Made by a program: the position numbers and the translations under genes. DNA of 10,345 nucleotides from an uncultured Coriobacteriaceae bacterium. GTDB lineage: Bacteria > Actinomycetota > Coriobacteriia > Coriobacteriales > QAMH01. Positions 1 to 7,097 of the stretch are shown here, in pieces. The DNA is taken from the NCBI GenBank assembly GCA_902783175.1, contig CACZQA010000009.1, forward strand, positions 1 through 10,345, given 5' to 3'. Under the pieces are notes generated by a model. The model saw only the letters and a list, made by a program, of their open reading frames with translations. It ran no database searches and was not told where the DNA came from. The stretch's first letter is position 1, and each line of letters starts with the position of its first letter.

Positions 1-1
1 T

Positions 2-1192
2 CGGACCCGCGTGCTCAATACGCGCAGCAACGTGCAGTTTGGCGAGGGCGGCGCCGGCACGTTCTCCGACGGAAAGCTTACGACGGGCAAGAACTCGCCG
101 CTCATCGCAGGGGTCCTTCAGACGTTCGTGGCGGCGGGCGCGCCGCAGGAGATTCTCTGGCAGGCGAAGCCGCATATCGGCACCGATGTGCTGGGCGGCG
201 TCGTTGCAGACATCCGCCGCCGCATCATCGCCTGCGGTGGTGACGTGCGCTTTCACACGCAACTAATTGACCTTGTCATCGAGCGTGGCTCCCTCACGGG
301 CGTCGTGGTCGAGGGGCCAGACGGGGCGAGCGAGCAGCTGCCTGTGGGCAGGCTCGTGCTCGCGGTCGGGCATTCAGCGCGCGACACGTTTGAAGTGCTC
401 AAACGCTGCGGCCTGGAACTCGAGCAGAAGCCCTTCTCCATCGGTGTGCGCATCGAGCACAGCCAGCAGCGCATCAACGAGGCGCAATATGGGCGCGCGG
501 CATCGCATCCGGCGCTTGGAGCGGCTGACTACAAGCTCACGCCGCCGAAAATTTCGAGCGGGCGCGCGGTCTACAGCTTCTGCATGTGCCCAGGCGGCGA
601 GGTCGTCGCTGCCTCCAGCGAGGAGGGCGAGCTCTGCGTGAACGGCATGTCGCGCCAAGCGCGTGCGGGAAGAAACGCGAACGCGGCGCTGCTGTGCAAC
701 GTCGTGCCCGAAGACTTCCCCGACCCGTCCGATCCGCTTTCCGGTATCGCCTTCCAGCGTTCGTGGGAACGCGCCGCCTTCGAGCTCGGAGGCTCGAGCT
801 GGCGCGCGCCCCTGCAGACGCTCGGTTCCTTCCTCGACCGTTCCTGCCGCAAGGGCACCGACCTCGAGCCGACGTATCCGCTCGGAGTCGAGGAAGCGCC
901 CATCAGCTCGTGTCTGCCCGGCTTCGCATCGCAGGCGCTGCGCGAGGCTATTCCGTTTTTTGACCGCCGCATCAAAGGCTACGGGGACGCACGCGCGCTG
1001 CTCACGGGCGTGGAGGCCAGAAGTTCATCTCCCGTCCGCGTCGTGCGCGAAAAGGCATCGCTGCAGGCAACGCGCGTCATGGGGCTGTACCCGTGCGGCG
1101 AGGGCGCGGGCTATGCGGGCGGCATTATGTCAGCGTCTGTCGACGGCATTCGCGTGGCGCGGCAGATCATCGGAGACGCAGCTTCGCAGTAG
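2..1192 (+). CDS. FAD-dependent oxidoreductase (COG2509-like), 5' end missing
   Basis: This is the C-terminal 396 residues of a flavoprotein. The reading frame is open from base 2, so the real start lies left of the window; the internal GTG at 11 is not a credible start. A glycine-rich stretch near the left edge (FGEGGAGTFSDGKLTT) is typical of the uncharacterised NAD(P)/FAD-dependent dehydrogenases grouped as COG2509. Further family-like features follow: PHIGTD, LVLAVGHSARDTFE, PFSIGVRIEH, and near the end LYPCGEGAGYAGGIMSAS, which resembles the second FAD-contacting segment of these proteins. The N-terminal Rossmann GxGxxG motif would be in the missing part. Family members run to roughly 500 residues or more, so about a quarter is probably absent. 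Substrate and pathway are unknown for the family. The stop (TAG) lies 40 bases from the end of the convergent prepilin-peptidase gene, with no clear terminator between them. Confidence 0.9.
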   Translation, partial: RTRVLNTRSNVQFGEGGAGTFSDGKLTTGKNSPLIAGVLQTFVAAGAPQEILWQAKPHIGTDVLGGVVADIRRRIIACGGDVRFHTQLIDLVIERGSLTGVVVEGPDGASEQLPVGRLVLAVGHSARDTFEVLKRCGLELEQKPFSIGVRIEHSQQRINEAQYGRAASHPALGAADYKLTPPKISSGRAVYSFCMCPGGEVVAASSEEGELCVNGMSRQARAGRNANAALLCNVVPEDFPDPSDPLSGIAFQRSWERAAFELGGSSWRAPLQTLGSFLDRSCRKGTDLEPTYPLGVEEAPISSCLPGFASQALREAIPFFDRRIKGYGDARALLTGVEARSSSPVRVVREKASLQATRVMGLYPCGEGAGYAGGIMSASVDGIRVARQIIGDAASQ

Positions 1193-1232
1193 CCGGCCCT
1201 TCTCGCGCGACCTGTCGCAATCCGCATCTCCT

Positions 1233-1922
1233 TCAGCAAAACAGGCCGGCGCAGTACCAGACCACGAACCCCGGCATCATTGGCACATGCGCATCGATCG
1301 CCTTGCGGCGTAAAAGGATGGCGATTGCTGTGGCACCCATGACCAGCGAGCAGGCAAACATGCCCGCGAAGCTTCCTTGAAAGCCCGAAAACAGGCATAA
1401 CGCGGGAAACAGCCGCACGTCTCCTGAGCCGAGCGGCTGGGGCTTATCCAAGCGCCGGGCAACCCAATTCATCACTGCTGCGCCGCCCACGAGCGCCCCC
1501 GCAAGAGCGAGCAGCTCGAGGGGGAGCACACCGCCAGTCTGCGCCAGCACAAATACCGCCCCGAGTACGAGCAGTGCCGCCGATACTTCCCAGGGGATGA
1601 TGCGTGCCACAAGGTCGCAAAGCAGGGCGACTCCCCTGCAAGCGGCGCCGAGCGTGGCGAGCAAGCGCAGCAGAGGTGGCAGAATCTGGAAGGCTATGCG
1701 GGAAAATACGACGAGCGATACCGCGCACGCGACGCGGACGAGGTAAGCGCGCACCTCGCTGGCATGCAGACGATTGGCCCGCCTGCGCGGGCGGCCGGCG
1801 CGTGAACAGGTGGGGATGAGCGTGCGTCCGACGACAATGCTGCGATGCCTGAGCAGAAAGACCGCGGCTCGCGGCACGACAGCCCAGCCGAGTATCAAGG
1901 CTGCCAGGGCGAGCAGGGCCAT
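1233..1922 (-). CDS. A24-family prepilin peptidase-like membrane protein
   Basis: The predicted product is a 229-residue, very hydrophobic protein with about six to seven membrane segments. Type IV prepilin peptidases are aspartic proteases of the inner membrane that cleave leader peptides of pilin-like proteins and use two aspartates. Both are visible: Asp103 in CDLVARIIP, matching the usual D-x5-IP pattern after a membrane helix, and Asp168 in GSGD (165-168) followed by VRLFPALCLFSG. The closing VPMMPGFV resembles the family's 'P-x-x-P' loop. The first 60 residues do not look like the family: there is no CxxC zinc/methyltransferase region as in PilD, and a basic stretch (about 40-52) is present. 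I chose the ATG at 1922 because GGAGGAGG lies 8 bases upstream; the in-frame GTG at 1931 would overlap that site. No pilin or tad gene is visible nearby, so its substrate is unknown. Confidence 0.8.
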   Translation of the reverse strand: MALLALAALILGWAVVPRAAVFLLRHRSIVVGRTLIPTCSRAGRPRRRANRLHASEVRAYLVRVACAVSLVVFSRIAFQILPPLLRLLATLGAACRGVALLCDLVARIIPWEVSAALLVLGAVFVLAQTGGVLPLELLALAGALVGGAAVMNWVARRLDKPQPLGSGDVRLFPALCLFSGFQGSFAGMFACSLVMGATAIAILLRRKAIDAHVPMMPGFVVWYCAGLFC

Positions 1923-1930
1923 GCGGTTCA

Positions 1931-1938
1931 CCTCCTCC
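1931..1938 (-). promoter_or_regulatory. Ribosome binding site of the prepilin peptidase gene
   Basis: The minus strand reads GGAGGAGG, a strong Shine-Dalgarno sequence, 8 bases before the ATG at 1922. It covers the alternative GTG start at 1931 and so decides for the ATG. Confidence 0.75.
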
Positions 1939-2059
1939 GGTCGTGTCGTATTTCCCGCAGCTCGTACGCTACAGATGAAATCTGAGCAGACAACCTGAGA
2001 AACCTAGAGCTGACTCGGACCACCCGGCAGACCTACACCAGACGCAACCACGACCAAAA

Positions 2060-2203
2060 TCAGAGCCCGTTCAGACTCAGATAAGACCTACGCTGCTCAA
2101 GAAGCTGCTCCCGATAAGCCACCGAGAGGTTGCATGCCGGCCTTCGGCTGTCCCACATCAGTGAAAAGCTAGTCCCTATGAGAAGAGGGGCATCAGGGCG
2201 CAT
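2060..2203 (-). other. Doubtful 47-codon ORF in a gene-poor stretch
   Basis: Bases 1923-2248 contain no recognisable gene. On the minus strand an ATG at 2203 opens a 47-codon frame ending in TGA at 2060-2062. Its peptide is compositionally protein-like (for example MWDSRRPACNLSVAYREQ and QRRSYLSLNGL) but matches no family I recognise. There is no Shine-Dalgarno sequence before the ATG at 2203 or before the internal ATG at 2158. The stretch lies between the pgi terminator and the prepilin peptidase gene, in the same direction as both. It could be an unannotated small protein, a decayed gene or transposon end, a dispersed repeat, or part of the long leader of the downstream gene. The rest of 1923-2059 shows no convincing promoter. 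Confidence 0.25.
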
Positions 2204-2248
2204 GGCGTCCGCAGCGCGAGGGGAGCGCGAGCGTACAGGGGGCCCGCG

Positions 2249-2285
2249 AAAAAAGAGGCGGCCAGCTTCGCGCTGACCGCCTCTT
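2249..2285 (-). terminator. Rho-independent terminator of pgi
   Basis: Bases 2253-2266 pair with 2272-2285 to give a 14-bp stem (one G-U pair on the minus transcript) with a 5-base loop. On the minus strand it is followed by a run of six U (2249-2254). It begins 24 bases after the pgi stop codon and is the clearest intrinsic terminator in the window. Confidence 0.92.
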
Positions 2286-2309
2286 GTCGCAGGTCCTCTG
2301 TCCTCGTGC

Positions 2310-4088
2310 CTACTGCAGGTACTTCGCGCGCGTGCGCTCTGCGTACGCGGCGGAAATCGCCGAGCACGCGTCGTCGGCCATGAGAGAGAGCGTCTCGGCA
2401 TCGTTGTTGCGCAGGTGGATGTAGACGGCGCGGCGTCCACGGCTCGAGAGCGCGGAGAAGTCGCCGAGCGCCTCTGCCATCGCGGCGTCGCCCAGCGTAA
2501 AGCTCTCATGCGGGACGGTGATGTCGAAGGTCTCGTCGCTGCTCACCATCAGGAACACGCCGCGGTCAGGGCCGCCTTTGTGCAGCTGGCCGGTGGAGTG
2601 GAGGTAGCGCGGGCCGATCTCGAGGCACGAGCACGCGTCGAGGCGGTCGGCCACGCGGTGGCGAATCCTCTCGAGGCATTCGCGGCGACCCGTCCCCTTG
2701 AATGGCAGAAAGGCGTTGAGGCTGAAGTAGTCGCCCTCCTCGATCGAGCCGAACAGCATGCGGAACGCCGCGTTGACGTCGATGCGCTTGTCGTGCAGCG
2801 GCATGCGGTCGTGCAGCTCGGCGCTGACGTATACCTTGTCCGCGTACAGGCAGTCGTCGAGCTGGTATTCCTCGTATGCATTGCGGCCAAGCGCGTTTTG
2901 CGGGACGCTGAAGCCGCCGTCTTGGTTGAACAGCAGCTGGCGGGCGTCGATTTTGGTGCTCTCGACGTCGGGCTGGTCAAACGGGTTGATCTGCATGAGC
3001 CATCCGCACATGGCGACGGCGTATTCCCAGATGATGAAGTAGCGCGTCATCGCCGTACTGTCGGGGATGTCGAGCCTGAAGACCGGGATTTGCGGGTTCA
3101 GGCAGGTGCGCGCGTGCTCGAACGCCTGATCGTTGTTCATGTTGCACAGGATGGCGGAGCGGTCGGTGAAGTTGTCGGACAGGATGCCCGCGTCGATTTC
3201 GACGTTGGGCAGGATGCCGTGCCCCAGCTTGCCGAGCGATTCGGCGACGAGCTGCTCGACCCATAGGCCGAAGACCTGGTTGCGCGCTGGCATGAGCAGC
3301 GAGAACTTGTCACGTCCCTCGAGCAGGCACTCGTACAGGAAGCAGGCGAGCCAGATAGCGGGGTTGTCCGCCGAGTCGGTGGCGCACAAGTGCTCCATCG
3401 GGGTCGCGTCAATCAGCGTCTTGACCGGATCGACCCCCACCATGGACATCGGGAGCAGGCCGAAGACGGACAAAGCGGAGTAGCGGCCGCCCACGTCGGG
3501 CTGCCCGTGCAAGACCGCGCGCCACCCGTTCTTCTTGGCCGTCTGCTCGAGCTCGCTGCCCGGGTCGGTGATCGCGATGAAACGGCTGCCCGCGTTCTCC
3601 TCGCCCAGATGGGCGCTCACGTACGTCCACGCGACGTGGCTCAGAAGCGTCGGTTCGAGCGTGGAACCCGATTTGCTCGAGACGATGTAGATCGTGTGGG
3701 CCGGGTCGGACGAGCCGAGGATGTGGTTGACGTAGACCGGCGAGAGGGAGTCCATCGTGCGGAACGGGACCTCGTCGGTGAGCTCGAGGCTGCGCAGCTT
3801 GGTGATGGTCTGCGAGGCCTGGGTGGAGCCGCCCTGGCCGATCAGGACGACTGCGTCGAGCTTCTCGCCACGCGCCTGCTGGGCGATGACGGCGATCTGG
3901 GCCGGGTCGGTCGGGGGTTCGCTTGCGAGCGTCGTCCACCCCAGGCGGGTGTTCGCGCATTCGGCTGCAGCGGGGTCAAAGTCAAAGACGGAGCCGTCTT
4001 TGGCAGCCATCCTCGAGGCGACCCTGTTCTCGATGAGGCGCTTCGCGCTTTCGGTCTCGCCAAGGGTCTTGCTGTCGATAAAAGCCAT
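2310..4088 (-). CDS. pgi: Glucose-6-phosphate isomerase
   Basis: Pgi interconverts glucose-6-phosphate and fructose-6-phosphate in the cytoplasm, linking glycolysis, gluconeogenesis and amino-sugar supply. The 592-residue product has the two sugar-isomerase (SIS) domains. Visible motifs are GQGGS (84-88), the phosphate-binding SSKSGSTLE (137-145), the PGI signature GGRYSALSVFG (200-210), WVEQLVAES with the likely catalytic Glu (276-284), and NPFDQPDVESTK (368-379). A C-terminal YLHSTGQLHKGGP (495-507) is characteristic of the Pgi half of bifunctional transaldolase/Pgi proteins, but no transaldolase domain is present here. I chose the ATG at 4088 because GAGGA lies 7 bases upstream; upstream in-frame starts (4115, 4172) have weaker sites and would extend the protein into the promoter region. 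The gene is monocistronic, divergent from veg, and ends at a strong terminator. Function is confident; the closeness to the fusion-type family is judged from memory. Confidence 0.95.
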   Translation of the reverse strand: MAFIDSKTLGETESAKRLIENRVASRMAAKDGSVFDFDPAAAECANTRLGWTTLASEPPTDPAQIAVIAQQARGEKLDAVVLIGQGGSTQASQTITKLRSLELTDEVPFRTMDSLSPVYVNHILGSSDPAHTIYIVSSKSGSTLEPTLLSHVAWTYVSAHLGEENAGSRFIAITDPGSELEQTAKKNGWRAVLHGQPDVGGRYSALSVFGLLPMSMVGVDPVKTLIDATPMEHLCATDSADNPAIWLACFLYECLLEGRDKFSLLMPARNQVFGLWVEQLVAESLGKLGHGILPNVEIDAGILSDNFTDRSAILCNMNNDQAFEHARTCLNPQIPVFRLDIPDSTAMTRYFIIWEYAVAMCGWLMQINPFDQPDVESTKIDARQLLFNQDGGFSVPQNALGRNAYEEYQLDDCLYADKVYVSAELHDRMPLHDKRIDVNAAFRMLFGSIEEGDYFSLNAFLPFKGTGRRECLERIRHRVADRLDACSCLEIGPRYLHSTGQLHKGGPDRGVFLMVSSDETFDITVPHESFTLGDAAMAEALGDFSALSSRGRRAVYIHLRNNDAETLSLMADDACSAISAAYAERTRAKYLQ

Positions 4089-4126
4089 GGTAGTTTCCTC
4101 GGTGTTTTGTTGCATTCTGTTTACAA

Positions 4127-4143
4127 TCCACCGTTGTGGTGGA
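4127..4143. repeat. 6-bp inverted repeat between pgi and veg
   Basis: TCCACC (4127-4132) and GGTGGA (4138-4143) form a perfect 6-bp inverted repeat around GTTGT. It overlaps the proposed -35 of the veg promoter and would lie in the 5' leader of the pgi transcript. It could be an operator or a leader hairpin; the sequence alone does not say which. Confidence 0.45.
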
Positions 4144-4168
4144 GAGCTTAAATCTGTCAAAGTATAAT
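4140..4168 (+). promoter_or_regulatory. Candidate promoter for veg-ispE
   Basis: A perfect TATAAT at 4163-4168 is preceded, after a 17-base spacer, by TGGAGA (4140-4145), a 4-of-6 match to TTGACA. Transcription would start near 4175, about 58 bases before the veg ATG. The -10 is strong in this GC-rich context; the -35 is weak. Confidence 0.6.
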
Positions 4169-4170
4169 AC
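4162..4170 (-). promoter_or_regulatory. Candidate -10 for pgi on the opposite strand
   Basis: The same AT-rich block reads TATTATACT on the minus strand, containing TATACT (5 of 6 to the -10 consensus). With 17 bases between them the -35 would be TTTCTG (4185-4190), a poor match. Divergent pgi must have a promoter in this 144-base gap, and this is the best -10 I see for it. Confidence 0.35.
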
Positions 4171-4232
4171 ATGACAAGTAGTTGCAGAAATGCTACACTA
4201 ATGCTTCATCTGTCGCAGGAGGCAATCACTTA

Positions 4233-4532
4233 ATGGAAGAAACTATCGTCAGGCAGGCCACCACCGTCAATTCTATCCACGAGACGCTGGTGGGCTACAC
4301 GGGCAAGCGCCTGCGCGTGCGCGCGAACATGGGCCGTTCCAAGATCATCGAGCGCGAGGGCGTCCTCACCCAGGCTCACAATTCCCTCTTCATCGTCGAA
4401 ACTATCGAGAAGCGCGGCCGCAAGGCGCGTCAATCGTACCAGTACGTCGACGTCCTGACGGGCACGGTCGAGCTCACGGACCCCGAAAGCGAGCAGCCGC
4501 TGTTTCCGGAGTTGGCCGAAGAGGCGCTCTAA
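4233..4532 (+). CDS. veg: Veg family protein
   Basis: The 99-residue product matches the small Veg (DUF1021) family: a short helix, then VGYTGKRLRVRANMGRSK (20-37), where family members typically have VGKRVxLKANxGRKK, then GVLTQAHNSLFIVE (43-56) and YQYVDVLTGTVEL (69-81). The last 15 residues are acidic and not conserved. In Bacillus subtilis veg lies just before ispE, as here, is strongly expressed in vegetative growth and has been linked to biofilm matrix expression; its biochemical role is unsettled. The fold resembles a small RNA- or protein-binding barrel, but I infer no activity. I chose the ATG at 4233 because AGGAGG lies 10 bases upstream; the longer in-frame TTG start at 4182 lies just past the proposed transcription start and has no such site. 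Only 12 bases separate it from ispE. Confidence 0.9.
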   Translation: MEETIVRQATTVNSIHETLVGYTGKRLRVRANMGRSKIIEREGVLTQAHNSLFIVETIEKRGRKARQSYQYVDVLTGTVELTDPESEQPLFPELAEEAL

Positions 4533-4544
4533 AGCTCTGGTGCC

Positions 4545-5477
4545 ATGGCAACCAACCTCACGCGGACGATCACGCAACATGCCTACGCGAAGGTCAATCT
4601 GTGCCTGAGCGTCCAGTTTCCGCCTGTCGATGGCTACCATAGGCTCGATTCTGTCTTTCAAACACTCGACCTGCACGACACGCTCAAGTTTACGGCGTGC
4701 GCGCAGGTCGACGCGTTTTCGGGGGCAGTCACGAGGCTCGGCACTCCCGTCGAGCTCGACTGCGGCCCCGTGAGCATCCCCGTGCAACAAAACCTCGTCT
4801 TTCGTGCCATCGACCTGGTAGAGCAGGCGTTTGGCTGGCAGATGGTCTTTCCCGGCCAGATGCTCAAGATCGAGGTCGAAAAGCACATCCCCGCAGGCGG
4901 CGGGCTCGGTGGCGGCTCTGCGGACGCGGCTGCCGCCCTACGCGCGTTTTGCAGGCTCCACAACCTCAATCCGCTGGGCGAGAAAGTGCTGCGCGTTGCT
5001 CGCGGCCTGGGTGCCGACGTCGCCTTCTTCCTGTACGGCGGGGCGGCTCTCATGGGCGGGAGGGGAGACGAGCTCGTGCGCTGCCTGCCAGAGTTCTCGC
5101 TGCCGCTCGTCTTGATGGGCGATGGCGTCGGCAATTCGACACCGGACGTCTACCGGGCGTTCGACGCGAATCCTCCCGCTGCGCCCGACGCCTACGCGCT
5201 CGCCGCAGCCATGGAAGACCCTACGTCGTCTCCGCGGCTCCTCGCGTCGCTGTGCTCGAACAATCTCGAACCCGCAGCACTGGAAGTGGGCCCGCAGATC
5301 AGGTCGCGCCTCGAGCTCGCGCGCACGAGCCCCGACGTGCTGTGCGCCCTCGTGACGGGCAGCGGCTCGACGAGCTACGCGGTTTGCCCCGACCTGCTAG
5401 CGGCGCAGCGTTTTGCGCGCGAGGTGGCGTCGAGCTGCGCGTGGGTCGAGGTCGCCCGTGCGAGCGTGGGGCAGTAA
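4545..5477 (+). CDS. ispE: 4-diphosphocytidyl-2-C-methyl-D-erythritol kinase
   Basis: IspE is a GHMP-family kinase that phosphorylates CDP-methylerythritol with ATP in the MEP pathway to isopentenyl diphosphate. The 310-residue product shows all three GHMP motifs: AYAKVNLCLSV (13-23) with the catalytic Lys16, the ATP loop IPAGGGLGGGSADAA (115-129), and TGSGSTSYAV (271-280). The catalytic Asp is Asp158 in GADVAFFLYGG, equivalent to Asp141 of the E. coli enzyme. Length is slightly above the usual 280-300. The ATG at 4545 has no clear Shine-Dalgarno sequence; with only 12 bases after the veg stop, translation is probably coupled to veg. Presence of this gene indicates isoprenoids are made by the MEP route. 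No intrinsic terminator with a U-tract follows the gene. Confidence 0.96.
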   Translation: MATNLTRTITQHAYAKVNLCLSVQFPPVDGYHRLDSVFQTLDLHDTLKFTACAQVDAFSGAVTRLGTPVELDCGPVSIPVQQNLVFRAIDLVEQAFGWQMVFPGQMLKIEVEKHIPAGGGLGGGSADAAAALRAFCRLHNLNPLGEKVLRVARGLGADVAFFLYGGAALMGGRGDELVRCLPEFSLPLVLMGDGVGNSTPDVYRAFDANPPAAPDAYALAAAMEDPTSSPRLLASLCSNNLEPAALEVGPQIRSRLELARTSPDVLCALVTGSGSTSYAVCPDLLAAQRFAREVASSCAWVEVARASVGQ

Positions 5478-5526
5478 GACTCCTTGTGTGCTGCAGATAT
5501 ACCCTCAACGCGGGCCGTTTCGCACC

Positions 5527-5548
5527 TGCGCGTAGGGGCCTGCGCGCA
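5527..5548 (+). other. GC-rich hairpin after ispE
   Basis: Bases 5527-5535 and 5540-5548 form a 9-bp stem (one G-U pair) with a 4-base loop, 50 bases after the ispE stop. No U-tract follows, so it is not a standard intrinsic terminator. It may protect the 3' end of the ispE message or weakly attenuate read-through towards the tRNA. Confidence 0.4.
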
Positions 5549-5585
5549 AAGATTGTCCAGACCTTGCGAATTTTGAAATTGACCG

Positions 5586-5615
5586 TTGTGTGAACGGCGG
5601 CGGTTTCTGTAGAAT
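5586..5615 (+). promoter_or_regulatory. Candidate promoter for tRNA-Gln and glmU
   Basis: TAGAAT (5610-5615, 5 of 6 to the -10 consensus) lies 18 bases after TTGTGT (5586-5591, 3 of 6 to the -35). Transcription would start near 5622, about 11 bases before the tRNA. An alternative -35, TTGACC at 5579-5584, is a better match but 25 bases away, which is too far. Confidence 0.5.
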
Positions 5616-5632
5616 CTCTACTGCTATTGCAC

Positions 5633-5706
5633 TGGGGTATCGTCCAACGGTAGGACAGCGGTTTTTGGTACCGTCGATGCGGGTTCGATTCCTGCTACCC
5701 CAGCCA
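5633..5706 (+). tRNA. tRNA-Gln (anticodon TTG)
   Basis: A complete cloverleaf folds by eye. The acceptor TGGGGTA pairs perfectly with TACCCCA, the D stem is GTCC/GGAC, the anticodon stem is GCGGT/ACCGT with one G-U pair and loop TTTTGGT, and the T arm is GCGGG-TTCGATT-CCTGC. Positions 34-36 read TTG, which decodes CAA (and CAG by wobble) as glutamine. A 3' CCA is encoded (5704-5706). The tRNA stands between ispE and glmU, on the same strand, and ends 20 bases before the glmU start. Confidence 0.97.
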
Positions 5707-5718
5707 CTACATCTATAT

Positions 5719-5723
5719 GGGAG
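5719..5723 (+). promoter_or_regulatory. glmU ribosome binding site
   Basis: GGGAG lies 12 bases after the tRNA CCA end. It is 3 bases before the GTG at 5727 and 6 bases before the TTG at 5730. The TTG has the better spacing and the GTG is the better start codon, so the true glmU start is uncertain by one codon. Confidence 0.55.
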
Positions 5724-5726
5724 CGT

Positions 5727-7097
5727 GTGTTGGAAGCTAAAGCTTTGATTTTGGCAGCAGGCGCAGGAACCCGTATGAAATCCCAAAAACCAAAGGTCGC
5801 CCACGAGATGCTGGGCAAACCGCTCGTGCGCTGGGTCGTCGACAGCGCGCGCCAGGCGGGCTGCTCGGACGTACATGTGGTCGTCGGCCATGCAAAAGAG
5901 CAGGTCGAACCCCTGCTTGAGGACTGCGTGATTTCATACCAGCTCGAGATGCTGGGCACGGGCCACACCGTCATGTGCGCTGCAGACAAGTTCGAGGGCT
6001 ACGAGGGCAACATCGTCGTCTTGTGCGGCGACACTCCGCTCGTGCGTCCCTCGACCATCAAAAACCTCATCGAACAGCACGAATCCGCGGGCAACGCGGC
6101 GACCGTGCTCACTATGGTCCCGGAAGATCCGCATGGCTACGGGCGCATCGTGCGCACCGCGTCCGGCAACGTGCGCGGTATCGTCGAGGAAAAGGACTGC
6201 ACCGACGAGCAGCGCAAGATCGCCGAGTGCAATTCCGGTATTTACTGCTTCAGCGCGCCCGAGCTGCTCGCGCACCTCGGCAAGCTCGACCGCAACAACG
6301 CGCAGGGCGAGTATTACCTCACCGACATGCTCTCCATCTTGAATGGCGCCGGCTTTAAGGTGGGCAGCGTCGTGGTCGACGACAACGACGAATGCCTTGG
6401 TGTGAACTCGCGCGGCCAGCTCGCCACCGCGTCGAAAATCGCGCAGCTGCGCATCAACGAGGAGCTCATGGCCTCCGGCGTGACCATGCTTGACCCGAGC
6501 CTCGTGTGGGTGGGGCCGGATGCGACCGTGGCAAGCGATTGCGAGCTTCTTCCGATGACCATGCTATGGGGTGCGACCTCCATCGGCACGGGCAGCGTGA
6601 TCGGGCCCAACTCCCGCCTCACCGACTGCACCGTCGGCGAGCGCTGCACTGTCGACGAGACGGTCGCGATTCAGGCAGCTATCGACAACGACGTCGAGTG
6701 CGGCCCGCGCGCGTATCTGCGCCCGGGCACGCACATGTGCGACGGCTCCAAGGCGGGCACGCACGTCGAGATCAAGAAGTCGACGGTCGGACCGGGCAGC
6801 AAGGTCCCGCATCTGTCGTACATCGGCGACGCGACTATCGGCAAAAACGTCAACATCGGCGCGGCGACTGTCACCTGCAACTACGACGGCGTCCACAAGA
6901 ACCCGACGACGATTGGCGACAACAGCTTCATCGGCTCGGACACGATGCTCGTCGCCCCGGTAAACCTGGGCGCGAACGTGGTGACGGGCGCGGCAAGCTG
7001 CATCACGAAAGACGTGCCCGACGGGGCGCTCACGCTGGAGCGCAGCGAGCAGAAGATCATCGAGGGCTGGACTGCCAGACACATGAAAACTGAGTAG
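5727..7097 (+). CDS. glmU: Bifunctional GlmU: GlcN-1-P acetyltransferase / GlcNAc-1-P uridylyltransferase
   Basis: GlmU makes UDP-GlcNAc in two steps, acetylating glucosamine-1-phosphate and then joining GlcNAc-1-phosphate to UTP, for peptidoglycan and other surface polymers. The 456-residue product has usual length. The N-terminal uridylyltransferase shows LAAGAGTRMKS (9-19), LGTGH (76-80), CGDTPL (100-105) with the metal-binding Asp102, NSGIY (169-173) and NAQGEYYLTD (191-200). The C-terminal left-handed beta helix carries the acetyltransferase residues: Arg332 in YLRPGT, the Lys pair in EIKKS (348-352), His362 in PHLSYIGD and NYDG (385-388). These match E. coli Arg333, Lys351, His363 and Asn386. 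The start is GTG (5727) or TTG (5730). Message is probably transcribed through tRNA-Gln. A 105-base gap with only a weak hairpin (7109-7125) separates it from prs. Confidence 0.96.
   Translation: MLEAKALILAAGAGTRMKSQKPKVAHEMLGKPLVRWVVDSARQAGCSDVHVVVGHAKEQVEPLLEDCVISYQLEMLGTGHTVMCAADKFEGYEGNIVVLCGDTPLVRPSTIKNLIEQHESAGNAATVLTMVPEDPHGYGRIVRTASGNVRGIVEEKDCTDEQRKIAECNSGIYCFSAPELLAHLGKLDRNNAQGEYYLTDMLSILNGAGFKVGSVVVDDNDECLGVNSRGQLATASKIAQLRINEELMASGVTMLDPSLVWVGPDATVASDCELLPMTMLWGATSIGTGSVIGPNSRLTDCTVGERCTVDETVAIQAAIDNDVECGPRAYLRPGTHMCDGSKAGTHVEIKKSTVGPGSKVPHLSYIGDATIGKNVNIGAATVTCNYDGVHKNPTTIGDNSFIGSDTMLVAPVNLGANVVTGAASCITKDVPDGALTLERSEQKIIEGWTARHMKTE

Noticed and set aside
1192..1250. GCCGGCC/GGCCGGC inverted repeat as a terminator between the first two genes
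   Set aside because: The arms are 45 bases apart, one lies inside the prepilin peptidase gene, and no U-tract follows.
2415..4151. Long plus-strand open frames (2415-3266 and 3390-4151) opposite pgi
   Set aside because: They are antisense shadows of pgi caused by high GC at third codon positions; they lack family motifs and ribosome binding sites, while the minus frame shows a complete Pgi.
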